A stretch of DNA of 17,961 nucleotides from Candidatus Peregrinibacteria bacterium. Lineage in GTDB: Bacteria > Patescibacteriota > Gracilibacteria > UBA1369 > LOWO2-01-FULL-3. This document shows positions 7,901 through 14,384 of this stretch, piece after piece (the first letter of the stretch is position 1; each line of letters starts with the position of its first letter). The stretch lies in the NCBI GenBank assembly GCA_018664365.1, contig JABJOK010000127.1, positions 1 to 17,961 of the forward strand, in the 5' to 3' direction. The notes under the pieces were generated by a model. That model did not search any database and was not told the origin of the DNA. It saw nothing but the letters and a program-made list of their open reading frames with translations. A program made the position numbers and the translations under genes.

Positions 7901-9929
7901 CATCACCCATGTCCCATTTATAAATTTTTACATTTTCAGTTGCTCCTGCGTTGAATACTAATTTCTTGTCTATTGCATCATCAGTTGTCACCTGAATGTA
8001 GTTTCTATCAATCTGAAGTATTCCTGATTCATAATATTTCATAACCTGAATAGTCTTTCCGCTACTTCCTCCTGCGGTTATGTCTAAATTGATTTTAGTA
8101 TTTGGAGGATTAACCTTCACTATAAGGCTGCTTGTACCTGCTACATATTTGGCAGGGTTATTAGAATTGATCGTCACTGTTGCTATATATGTTCCTGGAT
8201 AATTGAATGTACATTGTCTGAATGTAGGCGCTGGATTTGATTCTCCCTCCATTGGAAGTGGAGTACAAACTACTGAGTCTCCAATCCCCAGAGACTTCAC
8301 TGTGTCGTTTGAGTCTGAATCTCCTACTGTAATTTCGTCTCCTTCAAATGTGTATTCTCCAGAAATATTTTTCCACTCAATGTTTCCACCGGCTATACTT
8401 CCTCCTGCTGGATCTATTGATTCATTTACGTCGAAATTCACTACCAATGGTGCATTACCGGTAGTAGTATTTGCTCTTAGTCTTGCAATTACTGTTTCTA
8501 GCTTTGCCAATGCATCTGCAAACTCTAATTGTAATTCGAGTGCCTCAACAAGTTTCTCTCCTGCAGTATTAATCTCTGATGGACTCTTTACAGATTCCCA
8601 TCCATTTAATTCATTCAAGAATCCTGAATCGGCTGAAAAGCTTGCGTGTGAACTCTTATTATCAGATATTTTATCAAAGTCATATCCGTAGGCGTCCATC
8701 ATTTCTTTGTACAGGCTTCCTATATCTCCAATTTGAACCGCTTCTATACCTGACAACTGTTGTTTTATCTCTGTGAGCTTCCATAGAGAGTCCATGAGCT
8801 TATCTTCGAAATCGTCTCTTATTGGCTTGATGATGTAGTGAAGACTCTTTTCGTTTTCTGGTGTTGCATCTTGCATCTGAAGTCTAATTCCCTCCTGTTC
8901 TGTTGCCCAAATAAAGTATATTTCGGCAGGGTAATTGCTGAAGCTGTTTGAGCATATCATTGGAAGGGCTGTAGAAAAGAACGCTATCTGTTGAGCCGGA
9001 AGTTCAGTTAGTAGAGGGTAGTCATTCCAACTTGCAGCTTCCGCAGCAACATCAATTCCTTCCTCCGCTTCATATAATTCCCAAGGTAAACAAGCTCTAA
9101 TGGTTCCATCACCATTGATTTTTACCTTCATATTTCTTGTCTTGCTCTGAATTAGATCAATACTAAAGTCTATATATGATACTACTGTATTTATTCTTCC
9201 ATATCCTTCAGAGAACTTAATCAACCTTGATCTTATACTGTAAAGCTTTTCCTTTGCTGTATATAGGTATGAAAGCATGTCTGATTTTGAAACGAGCTTA
9301 CTCTTGTAGCTTAGTGAAGATTTATTCAAATCGTTGAGCATTGTTTTTGTCTCTTCATTTACCTCTGCAAAGAATACAAAATTTGTGTATATGTCTTTTG
9401 CCAAGCTTCTCACCTCGGTTGCGGCTGCATTAAAGCTTCCTCCAGTGTTTGCGCCTATCGTGGATCCGGATCCGTTTTCTTCTCCGGCGGCACCTCTTAT
9501 AATTGTATTAACAAATGCAAATGAGCCTAGCACTATTAAAAGTCCTATGGCTGCATATTGTATTGCTTTCTTTCCTGTTTGAGTCCTCTCTTCTTCTCCC
9601 GCGGCTGTAACGTATAGGACACCTCCATATATAACTATCACCACTGCAATAAGACCTAAAAATCCTAATGCGAAATTAACTACTCTTAATATAAACTCAG
9701 TTGCATCGTCGGTTGTGGCAAGTGAGGCACTTAGCCCGTCTTTGCCTAAAGTCAGGTCTTCTCCCGGTTTATAGTCCGTAAAAGATTGTCCTCCTGAACT
9801 TGTTGAGAAGTCTGCACTAAATGCATTTGCAGTACTAGCGCTTAGCACAGCTGTTCCCACTATGGTTGCGGCAAGAGCAGCAATTATGGCAAATGCGAGG
9901 AGTTTCTTTATATTTTTCATAGGTGACAT
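4971..9929 (-). CDS. Giant exported pilin-module/PKD-repeat surface protein
   Basis: The 1652-residue form starts at ATG 9929; ATG 9920 (MKNIKK) makes a more typical signal peptide and is also possible. A signal peptide ends near residue 36 (TANA-FS). Residues 74-146 form one VirB2/TrbC-like module: two TM segments around a loop reading TAAGEEER...GKK. Residues 165-480 are mostly helical, with Cys at 280 and 326, and I do not recognise them. From about 483 to the end there are about eleven PKD-like domains of 85-120 residues. Domain 1 has Cys 555 and 573, a possible disulfide. Domains 9-11 carry inserted Asp-rich loops (for example DSDGDG at 1487-1492) that look calcium-binding. Domains 9 and 10 look like a recent duplication. 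The protein should sit in the membrane by its pilin-like hairpin with a long extracellular stalk. It lies between the pilin genes and the second PKD gene and has a good promoter just upstream. Confidence 0.88.
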   Translation of the reverse strand: MSPMKNIKKLLAFAIIAALAATIVGTAVLSASTANAFSADFSTSSGGQSFTDYKPGEDLTLGKDGLSASLATTDDATEFILRVVNFALGFLGLIAVVIVIYGGVLYVTAAGEEERTQTGKKAIQYAAIGLLIVLGSFAFVNTIIRGAAGEENGSGSTIGANTGGSFNAAATEVRSLAKDIYTNFVFFAEVNEETKTMLNDLNKSSLSYKSKLVSKSDMLSYLYTAKEKLYSIRSRLIKFSEGYGRINTVVSYIDFSIDLIQSKTRNMKVKINGDGTIRACLPWELYEAEEGIDVAAEAASWNDYPLLTELPAQQIAFFSTALPMICSNSFSNYPAEIYFIWATEQEGIRLQMQDATPENEKSLHYIIKPIRDDFEDKLMDSLWKLTEIKQQLSGIEAVQIGDIGSLYKEMMDAYGYDFDKISDNKSSHASFSADSGFLNELNGWESVKSPSEINTAGEKLVEALELQLEFADALAKLETVIARLRANTTTGNAPLVVNFDVNESIDPAGGSIAGGNIEWKNISGEYTFEGDEITVGDSDSNDTVKSLGIGDSVVCTPLPMEGESNPAPTFRQCTFNYPGTYIATVTINSNNPAKYVAGTSSLIVKVNPPNTKINLDITAGGSSGKTIQVMKYYESGILQIDRNYIQVTTDDAIDKKLVFNAGATENVKIYKWDMGDGTIKEGPTDGTFAHSYKSKGKYTVQLEVMNKLDQIDRKIFTVDVKDTAAYITLTPGADIAVGDNVTIDGSLSSSSGGTIRAYEWKIEKKIGDDKYEDVSIGQNANKPTFIHAFDDDGHYKILLTIVSSDPEPATAEYEFDVKSQFPVALLNYEIPDSGQPAIVHLDGSSSFDPDGDDDDLAFEWTIKPDGDENWTIKEGKNLDQADPIIEFLKKGEYEIKLKAIDSSGNGEEYGQETQTIVINNLLDISWGEFDSTGFLGTGDNEAGEAKISFKIDTKNGVDYVIDFGDGEESSGPITGNVTVPHVYTATGKYTVEATVYDDSDNDNTIVKNIYIGGGSDPLAKSLIFVNGTEVYDLTKPIEVSKKDVITFDASESRNIDGTGRNLKYSWDFGDTNKSSSKAATHSYDELSPLDPGYFTVSLEVYDKDEPAKAGKDEVYIKVVNKAPTFSAIQAVPTTENSDLITPVNVDVKAHGADDADGSIIQYRWWYFDVDDPDEQLGVQITKGSSARLVIGTTGKEGKKVTYGFGLEVTDSENKTVSSYDILAEAQVPTIQVENGPNELPEAKFNVDTTTVFAGDAVRFTSASSDPDGTLVEYIWDVEGDGFHNNEPTDQSTLDFTYTIRDLEGYDVRLKVRDDKGGEDISEPITIYVDSLAEEPTAAFSYTVIEGSAGKKLRFSNNSEADDSAGAEIISYIWDFDTDSNLDSADTNGDGDATNDADSQAFEPERLYTEYGTYTIKLTVTDNQGNQDEVERTVQIPLADPPVAAFTYQVINGEVIFQNNSTADTESGAEIDEYIWDFDTASKLTTADSDGDGVKDNDTDSDLPEPTKKYSTPGIYKVKLTVVDSNGSEDSVVNVVDATGEGTSGGTSPDLQAALTTDPLPSNDGAVSLSGSEGSVKFDFTMSEGAISYYVIDKNIYFDTDGNGIKNDDQDFKSTFPGTWKTNFEKVWGKTVVKLTVIDIYENESSVTQEIKF
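5328..5921 (-). repeat. Tandem near-duplicate PKD domains 9 and 10 of the giant protein
   Basis: Residues about 1337-1432 and 1439-1534 share the same order of elements: AAF.Y opening, FQNNS/FSNNS, SGAEI or AGAEI, YIWDFDT, an inserted Asp/Gly loop (DTNGDGD; DSDGDGV), EP..., then YGTYTIKLTV or PGIYKVKLTV. The similarity is stronger than between other PKD domains of the protein and is also visible in the DNA around the WDFD codons. This indicates internal duplication. Confidence 0.65.
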
Positions 9930-9939
9930 TTTCTTCGTG

Positions 9940-9968
9940 ATTATAGTTATTTTATATTATTTATTCAA
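9940..9968 (-). promoter_or_regulatory. Candidate sigma70-type promoter for the giant PKD gene
   Basis: On the minus strand, TTGAAT (9968-9963), a 17-nt spacer and a perfect TATAAT (9945-9940) fill the short gap after the second pilin-like gene. A start site about 7 nt downstream would lie only a few bases before ATG 9929 and about 13 before ATG 9920, giving a nearly leaderless message. The region is very AT-rich, so a chance match is possible, but spacing and -10 are ideal. Confidence 0.55.
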
Positions 9969-10988
9969 TTAAATAACCTCTTCTGGAGCTACCTCGACTG
10001 TATCCCCCTCCTGGTAGCCCTCATCGATGGGCTGGAATTCTATAAGGGTGTTTACAAGCGCAAATGCTCCTAAGGTTAAAACAAGTGCAATTACTACTCC
10101 AAAAACTGTTTTTTTCACAGTTTCGGTCTCTTCTTCGTTTCCTGCTGCAGTTACATATTTGTATCCAGCGTAGAACAAGGCTACGAAACAGATTACAGAT
10201 ATGAATGCTGCAAGGAAGTTTATTACTTCTACAAGGATGAATTTCCCTGTATCTACGTCGGGCAGGGATTTCCCTGCTTCTGGAAATATAAATCCCCTAA
10301 CGACAATCTCAGACATTGCGACTGCAATTAATCCGACTACTGAATACATTACGTGTTTTTTAGTAGTGGTGATCGTCTCTTCGTCTCCTGCACTTGTTAG
10401 TAATACGAATCCTCTAGTAACAAATATAAATACTGTAATTATTCCGATTAGTGCCTCGACGAATCCCAGTATCCCTCTTAATAGTTCAACCCCTTCTTCT
10501 GCAGCTAACTGAGCATCCGTGACCGATTCAAACGCCTCTCCTTGTTCTCCAAAGAAAATCTTATTAACTATGACTCCTGCAAGCTGGATTATTACTAATC
10601 CCAATATTCCTACTAAAAGAGTTGATTTTGCCTTACCAGCCTCTTCCTCATTTGCAGTTGAAATAAGCTTGGTGGCTTGAAAAACAACTACTAAAAATGC
10701 AATTCCGCTCATGAAATACTTGAACATGTCTATTGCGAAAAGGATAGGGCTTGAAACTCTTCCCACTCCCTTTGCTATGTAGTCAGGAGGGCTATCCGCG
10801 TGCTGTCCTGTTGCAAAATCTCCTAGGTTTGTTTGCTCTTGATCCCCAATCGCTTTAATTATTTTAATTGGCGCGTAGTCATTTGTTGGCACATCTGGCC
10901 CATCAGCATTGGCAATGGTCATTTGAACCATTAGACCCATGTTTATTAAGAGCAGGGATACAACTAGATGTTTGAGAAACTTTTTCAT
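9969..10988 (-). CDS. Triple VirB2/TrbC-like pilin-module membrane protein (paralogue B)
   Basis: A 339-residue protein. A signal peptide occupies residues 1 to about 28 (MKKFLKH..., ANA-DG). Three copies of a two-TM module follow at about 80-146, 168-234 and 249-316. Each has a hydrophobic helix, a short loop, then a second helix. The loops are STANEEEAGKAK (110-121), TSAGDEETITTTKK (198-211) and TAAGNEEETETVKK (280-293). This helix / small-residue and Glu-rich loop / Lys / helix layout is that of the VirB2/TrbC-like pilin family (Pfam T4SS_pilin), common in Patescibacteria, where a protein normally has one module. Here six TM segments are predicted, with loops inside and termini outside. 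The short C-terminal tail is acidic. The ATG lies 2 nt after the stop of the neighbouring paralogue, so translation is probably coupled. The fold is well supported; polymerisation into a pilus is not shown. Confidence 0.82.
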   Translation of the reverse strand: MKKFLKHLVVSLLLINMGLMVQMTIANADGPDVPTNDYAPIKIIKAIGDQEQTNLGDFATGQHADSPPDYIAKGVGRVSSPILFAIDMFKYFMSGIAFLVVVFQATKLISTANEEEAGKAKSTLLVGILGLVIIQLAGVIVNKIFFGEQGEAFESVTDAQLAAEEGVELLRGILGFVEALIGIITVFIFVTRGFVLLTSAGDEETITTTKKHVMYSVVGLIAVAMSEIVVRGFIFPEAGKSLPDVDTGKFILVEVINFLAAFISVICFVALFYAGYKYVTAAGNEEETETVKKTVFGVVIALVLTLGAFALVNTLIEFQPIDEGYQEGDTVEVAPEEVI

Positions 10989-10990
10989 GT

Positions 10991-11962
10991 TTATTCAGCT
11001 AGGGCGCCTATGTCGGCTAGACGGCTTGATATTACGGTACTAACAATTGCAAAGGCACCGTAAATTACGATTATGGCAAGAACAGTTGAAATAATGATTC
11101 TTTTAGCCTGATTCATCTTTTCTTCTTCTCCACCAGCGGTTGCATACATTATCGCACCTGCAATAAGCATAAGTATCGACAGAGGTGCTAAAAATGCCAC
11201 CATAAAATTAATTATACCTGCTATTTCTTCAACACCTGCCTTTACGTCAATTGTGGGGTTTACTCCGGTAATACCTGTGTAAACATTCTTGTCTATCTTG
11301 TAAAAAACTTTATTTATGAAAATGTCCCCTATATATATCAGGATTAGTCCACCAGCGCTGTACATAATTCCAGCCTTGTGTGTGGATACTTTTTCCTCGT
11401 CACCACCGGCAGTTATGAGCCTTGCAGCAGAGTAAACAACCATAATTGTAGCTGCTGATCCGATTATATACTTGATGAATGTCATCAATATTTCGACCTG
11501 CTTGTCGAATATATGAACTCTCTTTAATATTTCCTGCGGACTTTCTAGAATTGATCCATCAGCCATGTCGAATATCTTTGCTAAGTCCTGTGACATACTG
11601 ATTATCGCAAGGGCAATTATTGAATATATTAGCCCACGTTTTGATTTTGTAATGTCTTCCTCTTCCCCGCTGGCAAGCACTAATTTCGCCCCAAGAATCG
11701 TAATCATAAGTACAGCCACAACTGCTATTAAGATTTTTACATACGTCAATCCTCTTAATGCTAGATCTATAACGATCTGTTGCCCTGTCTTATTGTCTTC
11801 TGGTGGAGTAGGAACATTCCCTTTGAATACTGAATTCACGTTTTCTCCTATCGGCAAATAGCCCTGTGCTGCGCCTGCAACAAGTGGGCTCAAATTCAAA
11901 AAAACAATCATTAAGCTGGTAACTATTCCTATTTCTAGCAGGAGCTTTAAGAACTTTTTCAT
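10991..11962 (-). CDS. Triple VirB2/TrbC-like pilin-module membrane protein (paralogue A)
   Basis: The frame can be extended to a TTG at 12013, but that codon overlaps the -35 of the operon promoter. ATG 11962 gives a clean signal peptide (MKKFLKLLLE..., cleavage near AGAA about residue 32) and a 323-residue protein. Three two-TM modules lie at about 63-130, 153-221 and 243-312, with loops ASGEEEDITKSK (97-108), TAGGDEEKVSTHK (184-196) and TAGGEEEKMNQAK (275-287). The third module is closest to the common single-module Patescibacterial pilins. The first codons resemble those of the next gene (MKKFLK in both), and size and layout match, so the two are paralogues from duplication. This is the first gene of the four-gene minus-strand operon. 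A channel or scaffold of fused subunits is as likely as a pilus. Confidence 0.82.
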   Translation of the reverse strand: MKKFLKLLLEIGIVTSLMIVFLNLSPLVAGAAQGYLPIGENVNSVFKGNVPTPPEDNKTGQQIVIDLALRGLTYVKILIAVVAVLMITILGAKLVLASGEEEDITKSKRGLIYSIIALAIISMSQDLAKIFDMADGSILESPQEILKRVHIFDKQVEILMTFIKYIIGSAATIMVVYSAARLITAGGDEEKVSTHKAGIMYSAGGLILIYIGDIFINKVFYKIDKNVYTGITGVNPTIDVKAGVEEIAGIINFMVAFLAPLSILMLIAGAIMYATAGGEEEKMNQAKRIIISTVLAIIVIYGAFAIVSTVISSRLADIGALAE

Positions 11963-11984
11963 ATTTATTTTTACTTTTCCATAT

Positions 11985-12013
11985 ATTTTACCATTTTTTG
12001 GCTTCTTTATCAA
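11985..12013 (-). promoter_or_regulatory. Candidate sigma70-type promoter of the pilin/PKD operon
   Basis: On the minus strand: TTGATA (12013-12008), a 17-nt spacer, then TAAAAT (11990-11985). Each hexamer differs from consensus by one base. A start site near 11978 would leave about 15 nt before ATG 11962. This also argues against the upstream TTG start at 12013. It is divergent from the secE promoter about 60 bp away. Confidence 0.6.
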
Positions 12014-12048
12014 CTATATAGAGCCTTTTTGACTGAGTAAGATTTGTC

Positions 12049-12078
12049 TTGCATTTCACTCGTGAGTAATGGTATATT
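12049..12078 (+). promoter_or_regulatory. Candidate promoter of secE-nusG
   Basis: TTGCAT (12049-12054), an 18-nt spacer and TATATT (12073-12078) lie in the 155-bp divergent gap. An untranslated leader of about 30 nt to ATG 12118 would follow. No tRNA or rpmG gene is seen in front of secE, although these are frequent neighbours in other bacteria. Confidence 0.45.
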
Positions 12079-12117
12079 TCTTGTGCCCGCAGGGGTTTTT
12101 AGAGTTGTTAAAATATT

Positions 12118-12315
12118 ATGAAAGATAACGCTATAAAAAGGTACGTAAGAAGTTCTCTTGAAGAACTTTCTAAAGTTACATGGCCAACAAAGAATCAGGC
12201 GGTTCGCCTGACTATAATTGTGCTTGTTTTTGTCTTGATTACTGCTTTCTTTATGGGAGCTGTGGATTATGGATTTAATGAGCTATATCAATACGTTTTA
12301 AAACTTACTAGATAA
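12118..12315 (+). CDS. secE: Preprotein translocase subunit SecE
   Basis: A 65-residue protein with the short bacterial SecE layout: an amphipathic N-terminal helix ending in the family motif ELSKVTWPTKNQA (about 17-29), then a single TM helix (about 31-50) and a short outside tail. SecE clamps the SecY channel halves together in the inner membrane. Its stop overlaps the nusG start by one base (TAATG). The secE-nusG pair is a conserved bacterial arrangement. No Shine-Dalgarno is visible; the leader is AT-rich. Confidence 0.96.
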   Translation: MKDNAIKRYVRSSLEELSKVTWPTKNQAVRLTIIVLVFVLITAFFMGAVDYGFNELYQYVLKLTR

Positions 12316-12860
12316 TGGGAAGACAAGTCGCAGATACAGGTAGAAACTGGTATGTCATTCATACTTACTCTGGATATGAAGATGCTGTTAGGGAAGCTCT
12401 TTTACAGCGTATTGAATCTCTAGGGATGCAAGATGCAATTTTTGACGTAGTTGTTCCTAAGGAAACCCAGATTGTGATCAAAAAGGGAGAACCTGTAACT
12501 GAAGAAAAGCGTATTTTTCCTGGATATGTTCTAGTAGATATGGAGGTAAATGATGATAGCTGGTATGTAGTGCGAAATACTCCAAATGTAACTGGGTTCG
12601 TAGGTTCTGGAACTATTCCAGTCCCTGTTTCTCCAGAAGAATTCAAAGTAGTTAAAAGACATATGGGACAAGCTGAGCCTAAGTTTAAAATTGATTTTGC
12701 TCTTGGCGACCATGTTGCTGTTCTTGATGGCCCATTCGCTAATTACGAAGGGGAAATCAATACTATTGATGAGGAAAAGGGTAAGGTAAAAGTTCTTATT
12801 ACAATCTTTGGACGTGAAACTCCTGTAGAGCTTGAATTTACCCAGGTTAAGAAGAAGTAA
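12315..12860 (+). CDS. nusG: Transcription termination/antitermination factor NusG
   Basis: A 181-residue protein of normal length. The N-terminal NGN domain opens with NWYVIHTYSGYED (11-23) and contains the FPGYVLVDM strand (about 68-76), which contacts the RNA polymerase clamp. The C-terminal KOW domain follows from about 128 (DHVAVLDGPFANYEG) and normally binds Rho or ribosomal S10. It is translationally coupled to secE by a one-base overlap. The usual next genes rplK-rplA follow only after an intervening exported protein. Confidence 0.97.
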   Translation: MGRQVADTGRNWYVIHTYSGYEDAVREALLQRIESLGMQDAIFDVVVPKETQIVIKKGEPVTEEKRIFPGYVLVDMEVNDDSWYVVRNTPNVTGFVGSGTIPVPVSPEEFKVVKRHMGQAEPKFKIDFALGDHVAVLDGPFANYEGEINTIDEEKGKVKVLITIFGRETPVELEFTQVKKK

Positions 12861-12934
12861 ATTTTTAATTTGCATTTTGCCTTAGATTTTCGTAAGCTTT
12901 TTAAGTAGTCAAAAAAGCATATTTCCTTATTCTT

Positions 12935-13786
12935 ATGCGTAAATTCACAGTTTTTACCTTGATGACATCAGTTGTTGTTTTGGCAGTTGGTGCTGATATC
13001 TTTGTAAATGACGTACTTCCGGATCATAAAAAACCTGTCGCAACAGACAGTGAATTTGCTTTTGATTTGCCTGACAGCTTGCCATCCTTTGATTCTTCTG
13101 GCCTTGGAAGTGCAAATGTACTGGGTGCTGATGTTGGACCTGGCCTAATTGAAGAGGAGTTATTTGAAGAAGAGGCTGATTTAGGCATTGAGAGAGGTGC
13201 TCCGATGTTTGATGAGCAGGATAATGTGGAGCTACTAGTAGAGGAGAACACTTCTACTCTGGAGCTAATTCCTGTTCCGTCTACAGAGATTGCAACCGTT
13301 AACACCAGCAATTCCTCTGATTTTGAAGATGATAATTTTGTACCTTTTTCTACTAATGTGCTTATCAGAGAGGATCAGATCAGAAGTGCTGGTTTTGTAT
13401 CAGGTTATTTAGAGCAGGAGCCGCATGAAGGGTTTTTATTTAAAACCATATATGTGGACGATCTATATGATGTGTCTACAACTAAATACATCATTAAATC
13501 GGCTGAACAAGCGCTTGCAAAAGTTTATGTGTTTCAAGTTGGGCCACTCAGTTCTTTAACTGAGGTTTACGACGTGTTAAAAATGCGTGCTACGGAGGGG
13601 CTTGATATGGAGGTGAATGAAACTAATGATTTTGCTGATGGATCTTTCTACATGAATGATTTGAGAAGGTCTAACGTAGCCTTTTTGGTAACAAAGATTG
13701 GAGCCCAGATATATGGTTTTTCTTATCCAAAGGAGTATCATTCTCAGATCAAGAACTTGGTCAAGCTTTTAGATATGGAATTTTAG
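12935..13786 (+). CDS. Unrecognised exported or membrane-anchored protein between nusG and rplK
   Basis: A 283-residue protein not recognised as a named family. Residues 1-24 (MRKFTVFTLMTSVVVL...) form a signal peptide or anchor without a lipobox Cys. Residues about 30-140 are acidic and low in order (runs such as EEELFEEEADLG), like a linker. Residues about 140-283 look folded: alternating strands and helices, with AKVYVFQVGPLSSLTEVYDVL (195-215) weakly like the opening of a SPOR domain, and a last helix ending LVKLLDMEF. The SPOR resemblance is too thin to name it. It starts 74 nt after nusG, has no Shine-Dalgarno and no convincing promoter, and could be read through from secE-nusG. Its place inside the secE-nusG-rplK-rplA block is unusual. 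Confidence 0.75.
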   Translation: MRKFTVFTLMTSVVVLAVGADIFVNDVLPDHKKPVATDSEFAFDLPDSLPSFDSSGLGSANVLGADVGPGLIEEELFEEEADLGIERGAPMFDEQDNVELLVEENTSTLELIPVPSTEIATVNTSNSSDFEDDNFVPFSTNVLIREDQIRSAGFVSGYLEQEPHEGFLFKTIYVDDLYDVSTTKYIIKSAEQALAKVYVFQVGPLSSLTEVYDVLKMRATEGLDMEVNETNDFADGSFYMNDLRRSNVAFLVTKIGAQIYGFSYPKEYHSQIKNLVKLLDMEF

Positions 13787-13817
13787 GTGAATGGGGAGAT
13801 CCTGTGGGGTTTTTTCG

Positions 13818-13845
13818 TTGACTTTCAGGGCAAAATCCCTAGAAT
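13818..13845 (+). promoter_or_regulatory. Candidate promoter of rplK-rplA
   Basis: TTGACT (13818-13823), a 16-nt spacer and TAGAAT (13840-13845); each hexamer is one base from consensus. Transcription from about 13852 would give a leader of about 43 nt containing the hairpin at 13859-13877. The spacer holds a small inverted repeat, AGGG-CAAAAT-CCCT. Confidence 0.55.
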
Positions 13846-13858
13846 GTTTGCGTTACGC

Positions 13859-13877
13859 ACTCAAATATTATTTGAGT
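13859..13877 (+). promoter_or_regulatory. Perfect stem-loop in the rplK leader
   Basis: ACTCAAAT and ATTTGAGT are exact inverted repeats of 8 bp around an ATT loop, 17 nt before ATG 13895 and downstream of the candidate promoter. There is no T-run after it, so it is not an intrinsic terminator. It could be an mRNA structure near the ribosome entry site or a protein operator; which is not evident. Confidence 0.45.
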
Positions 13878-13894
13878 AATTTAAAAAGAAAAAA

Positions 13895-14320
13895 ATGGCA
13901 AAAGAAATAATGGCAGTTGTAAAGCTGCAAGTCCCTGCAGGGAAGGCTAATCCAGCCCCTCCAGTAGGTACAGCCCTAGGGCCCCATGGTATACAAATTC
14001 AGGACTTTTGTACTCAGTTTAACAACGAGACAAAAGAGATGGGTAATACTATCGTTCCTGTAGTTATTACTATTTTTGATGACAGAAGTTTTTCATTTAT
14101 AATGAAAAGTCCTCCAGCTGCTGTTCTTATTAAAGAGACTATCAAGCTTGCAAAGGGTTCTGGAGAACCTCATAAGACAAAAGTTGGAACAATTACAAGA
14201 GCTCAGTTGGAGTCTATTGCTGAGAAGAAGATGGAAGATCTAAATGCGAATGACATGGATGCAGCAGTAAAAATTATTGCAGGAACATGTCGTAGTATGG
14301 GAGTAAAAGTTGAAGGCTAA
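13895..14320 (+). CDS. rplK: 50S ribosomal protein L11
   Basis: A 141-residue protein of normal length. The N-terminal domain has the conserved [20 protein letters not shown] segment (9-28) and [12 protein letters not shown] (28-39), and the C-terminal rRNA-binding domain has the [11 protein letters not shown] region (about 95-105) and the ending [16 protein letters not shown]11 binds the GTPase-associated region of 23S rRNA and supports factor binding. It is followed by rplA as in most bacteria. Its start has only an A-rich stretch upstream. Confidence 0.98.
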   Translation: MAKEIMAVVKLQVPAGKANPAPPVGTALGPHGIQIQDFCTQFNNETKEMGNTIVPVVITIFDDRSFSFIMKSPPAAVLIKETIKLAKGSGEPHKTKVGTITRAQLESIAEKKMEDLNANDMDAAVKIIAGTCRSMGVKVEG

Positions 14321-14331
14321 TTAATTTATTT

Positions 14332-14369
14332 GTGGGAGGATTTAAGAAAATCTTATCCGTTTGAACCAC
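14332..14369 (+). promoter_or_regulatory. Probable L1-binding autoregulatory mRNA element before rplA
   Basis: Seen: an outer helix GTGG/CCAC (14332-14335 with 14366-14369), an asymmetric internal loop of GA (14336-14337) against GTTTGAA (14359-14365), and an inner helix GGA/TCC then TAAGA/TCTTA closed by AAA. Known: ribosomal protein L1 binds 23S rRNA and its own mRNA through two helices around an asymmetric loop, with GA next to GG on one strand and a G-to-AA purine-ending segment after CC on the other. The match in order and position is close. The embedded GGGAGG is about 45 nt from the rplA ATG, too far for a Shine-Dalgarno sequence, which favours the regulatory reading. Inference: L1 feedback on rplA translation. 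Confidence 0.62.
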
Positions 14370-14384
14370 GTAACCATAATTATC

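Noticed and set aside
2569..8483. CRISPR or DNA-level tandem repeat array
   Set aside because: The periodicity is protein-level PKD repetition of 85-120 residues with diverged DNA, not short identical repeats with spacers.
2569..12013. A complete type IV secretion or conjugation locus
   Set aside because: Only VirB2/TrbC-like modules are present. No VirB4/VirB11 ATPase, coupling protein, relaxase, or VirB6/8/9/10 homologue is visible.
11963..12013. N-terminal extension of the first pilin-like protein from TTG 12013
   Set aside because: It overlaps a good -35/-10 pair on the same strand, and the signal peptide begins cleanly at ATG 11962.
12531..12875. Minus-strand open frame opposite nusG
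   Set aside because: It lies entirely over a clear nusG gene and shows no recognisable domain.
12896..12918. GCTTTTT/AAAAAGC hairpin after nusG as a terminator
   Set aside because: The stem is nearly all A-T, the loop is 9 nt, and no proper T-run follows; it may be chance in AT-rich sequence.
13797..13816. G-run plus six T residues after the exported protein as an intrinsic terminator
   Set aside because: I find no inverted repeat forming a stem ahead of the T-run.
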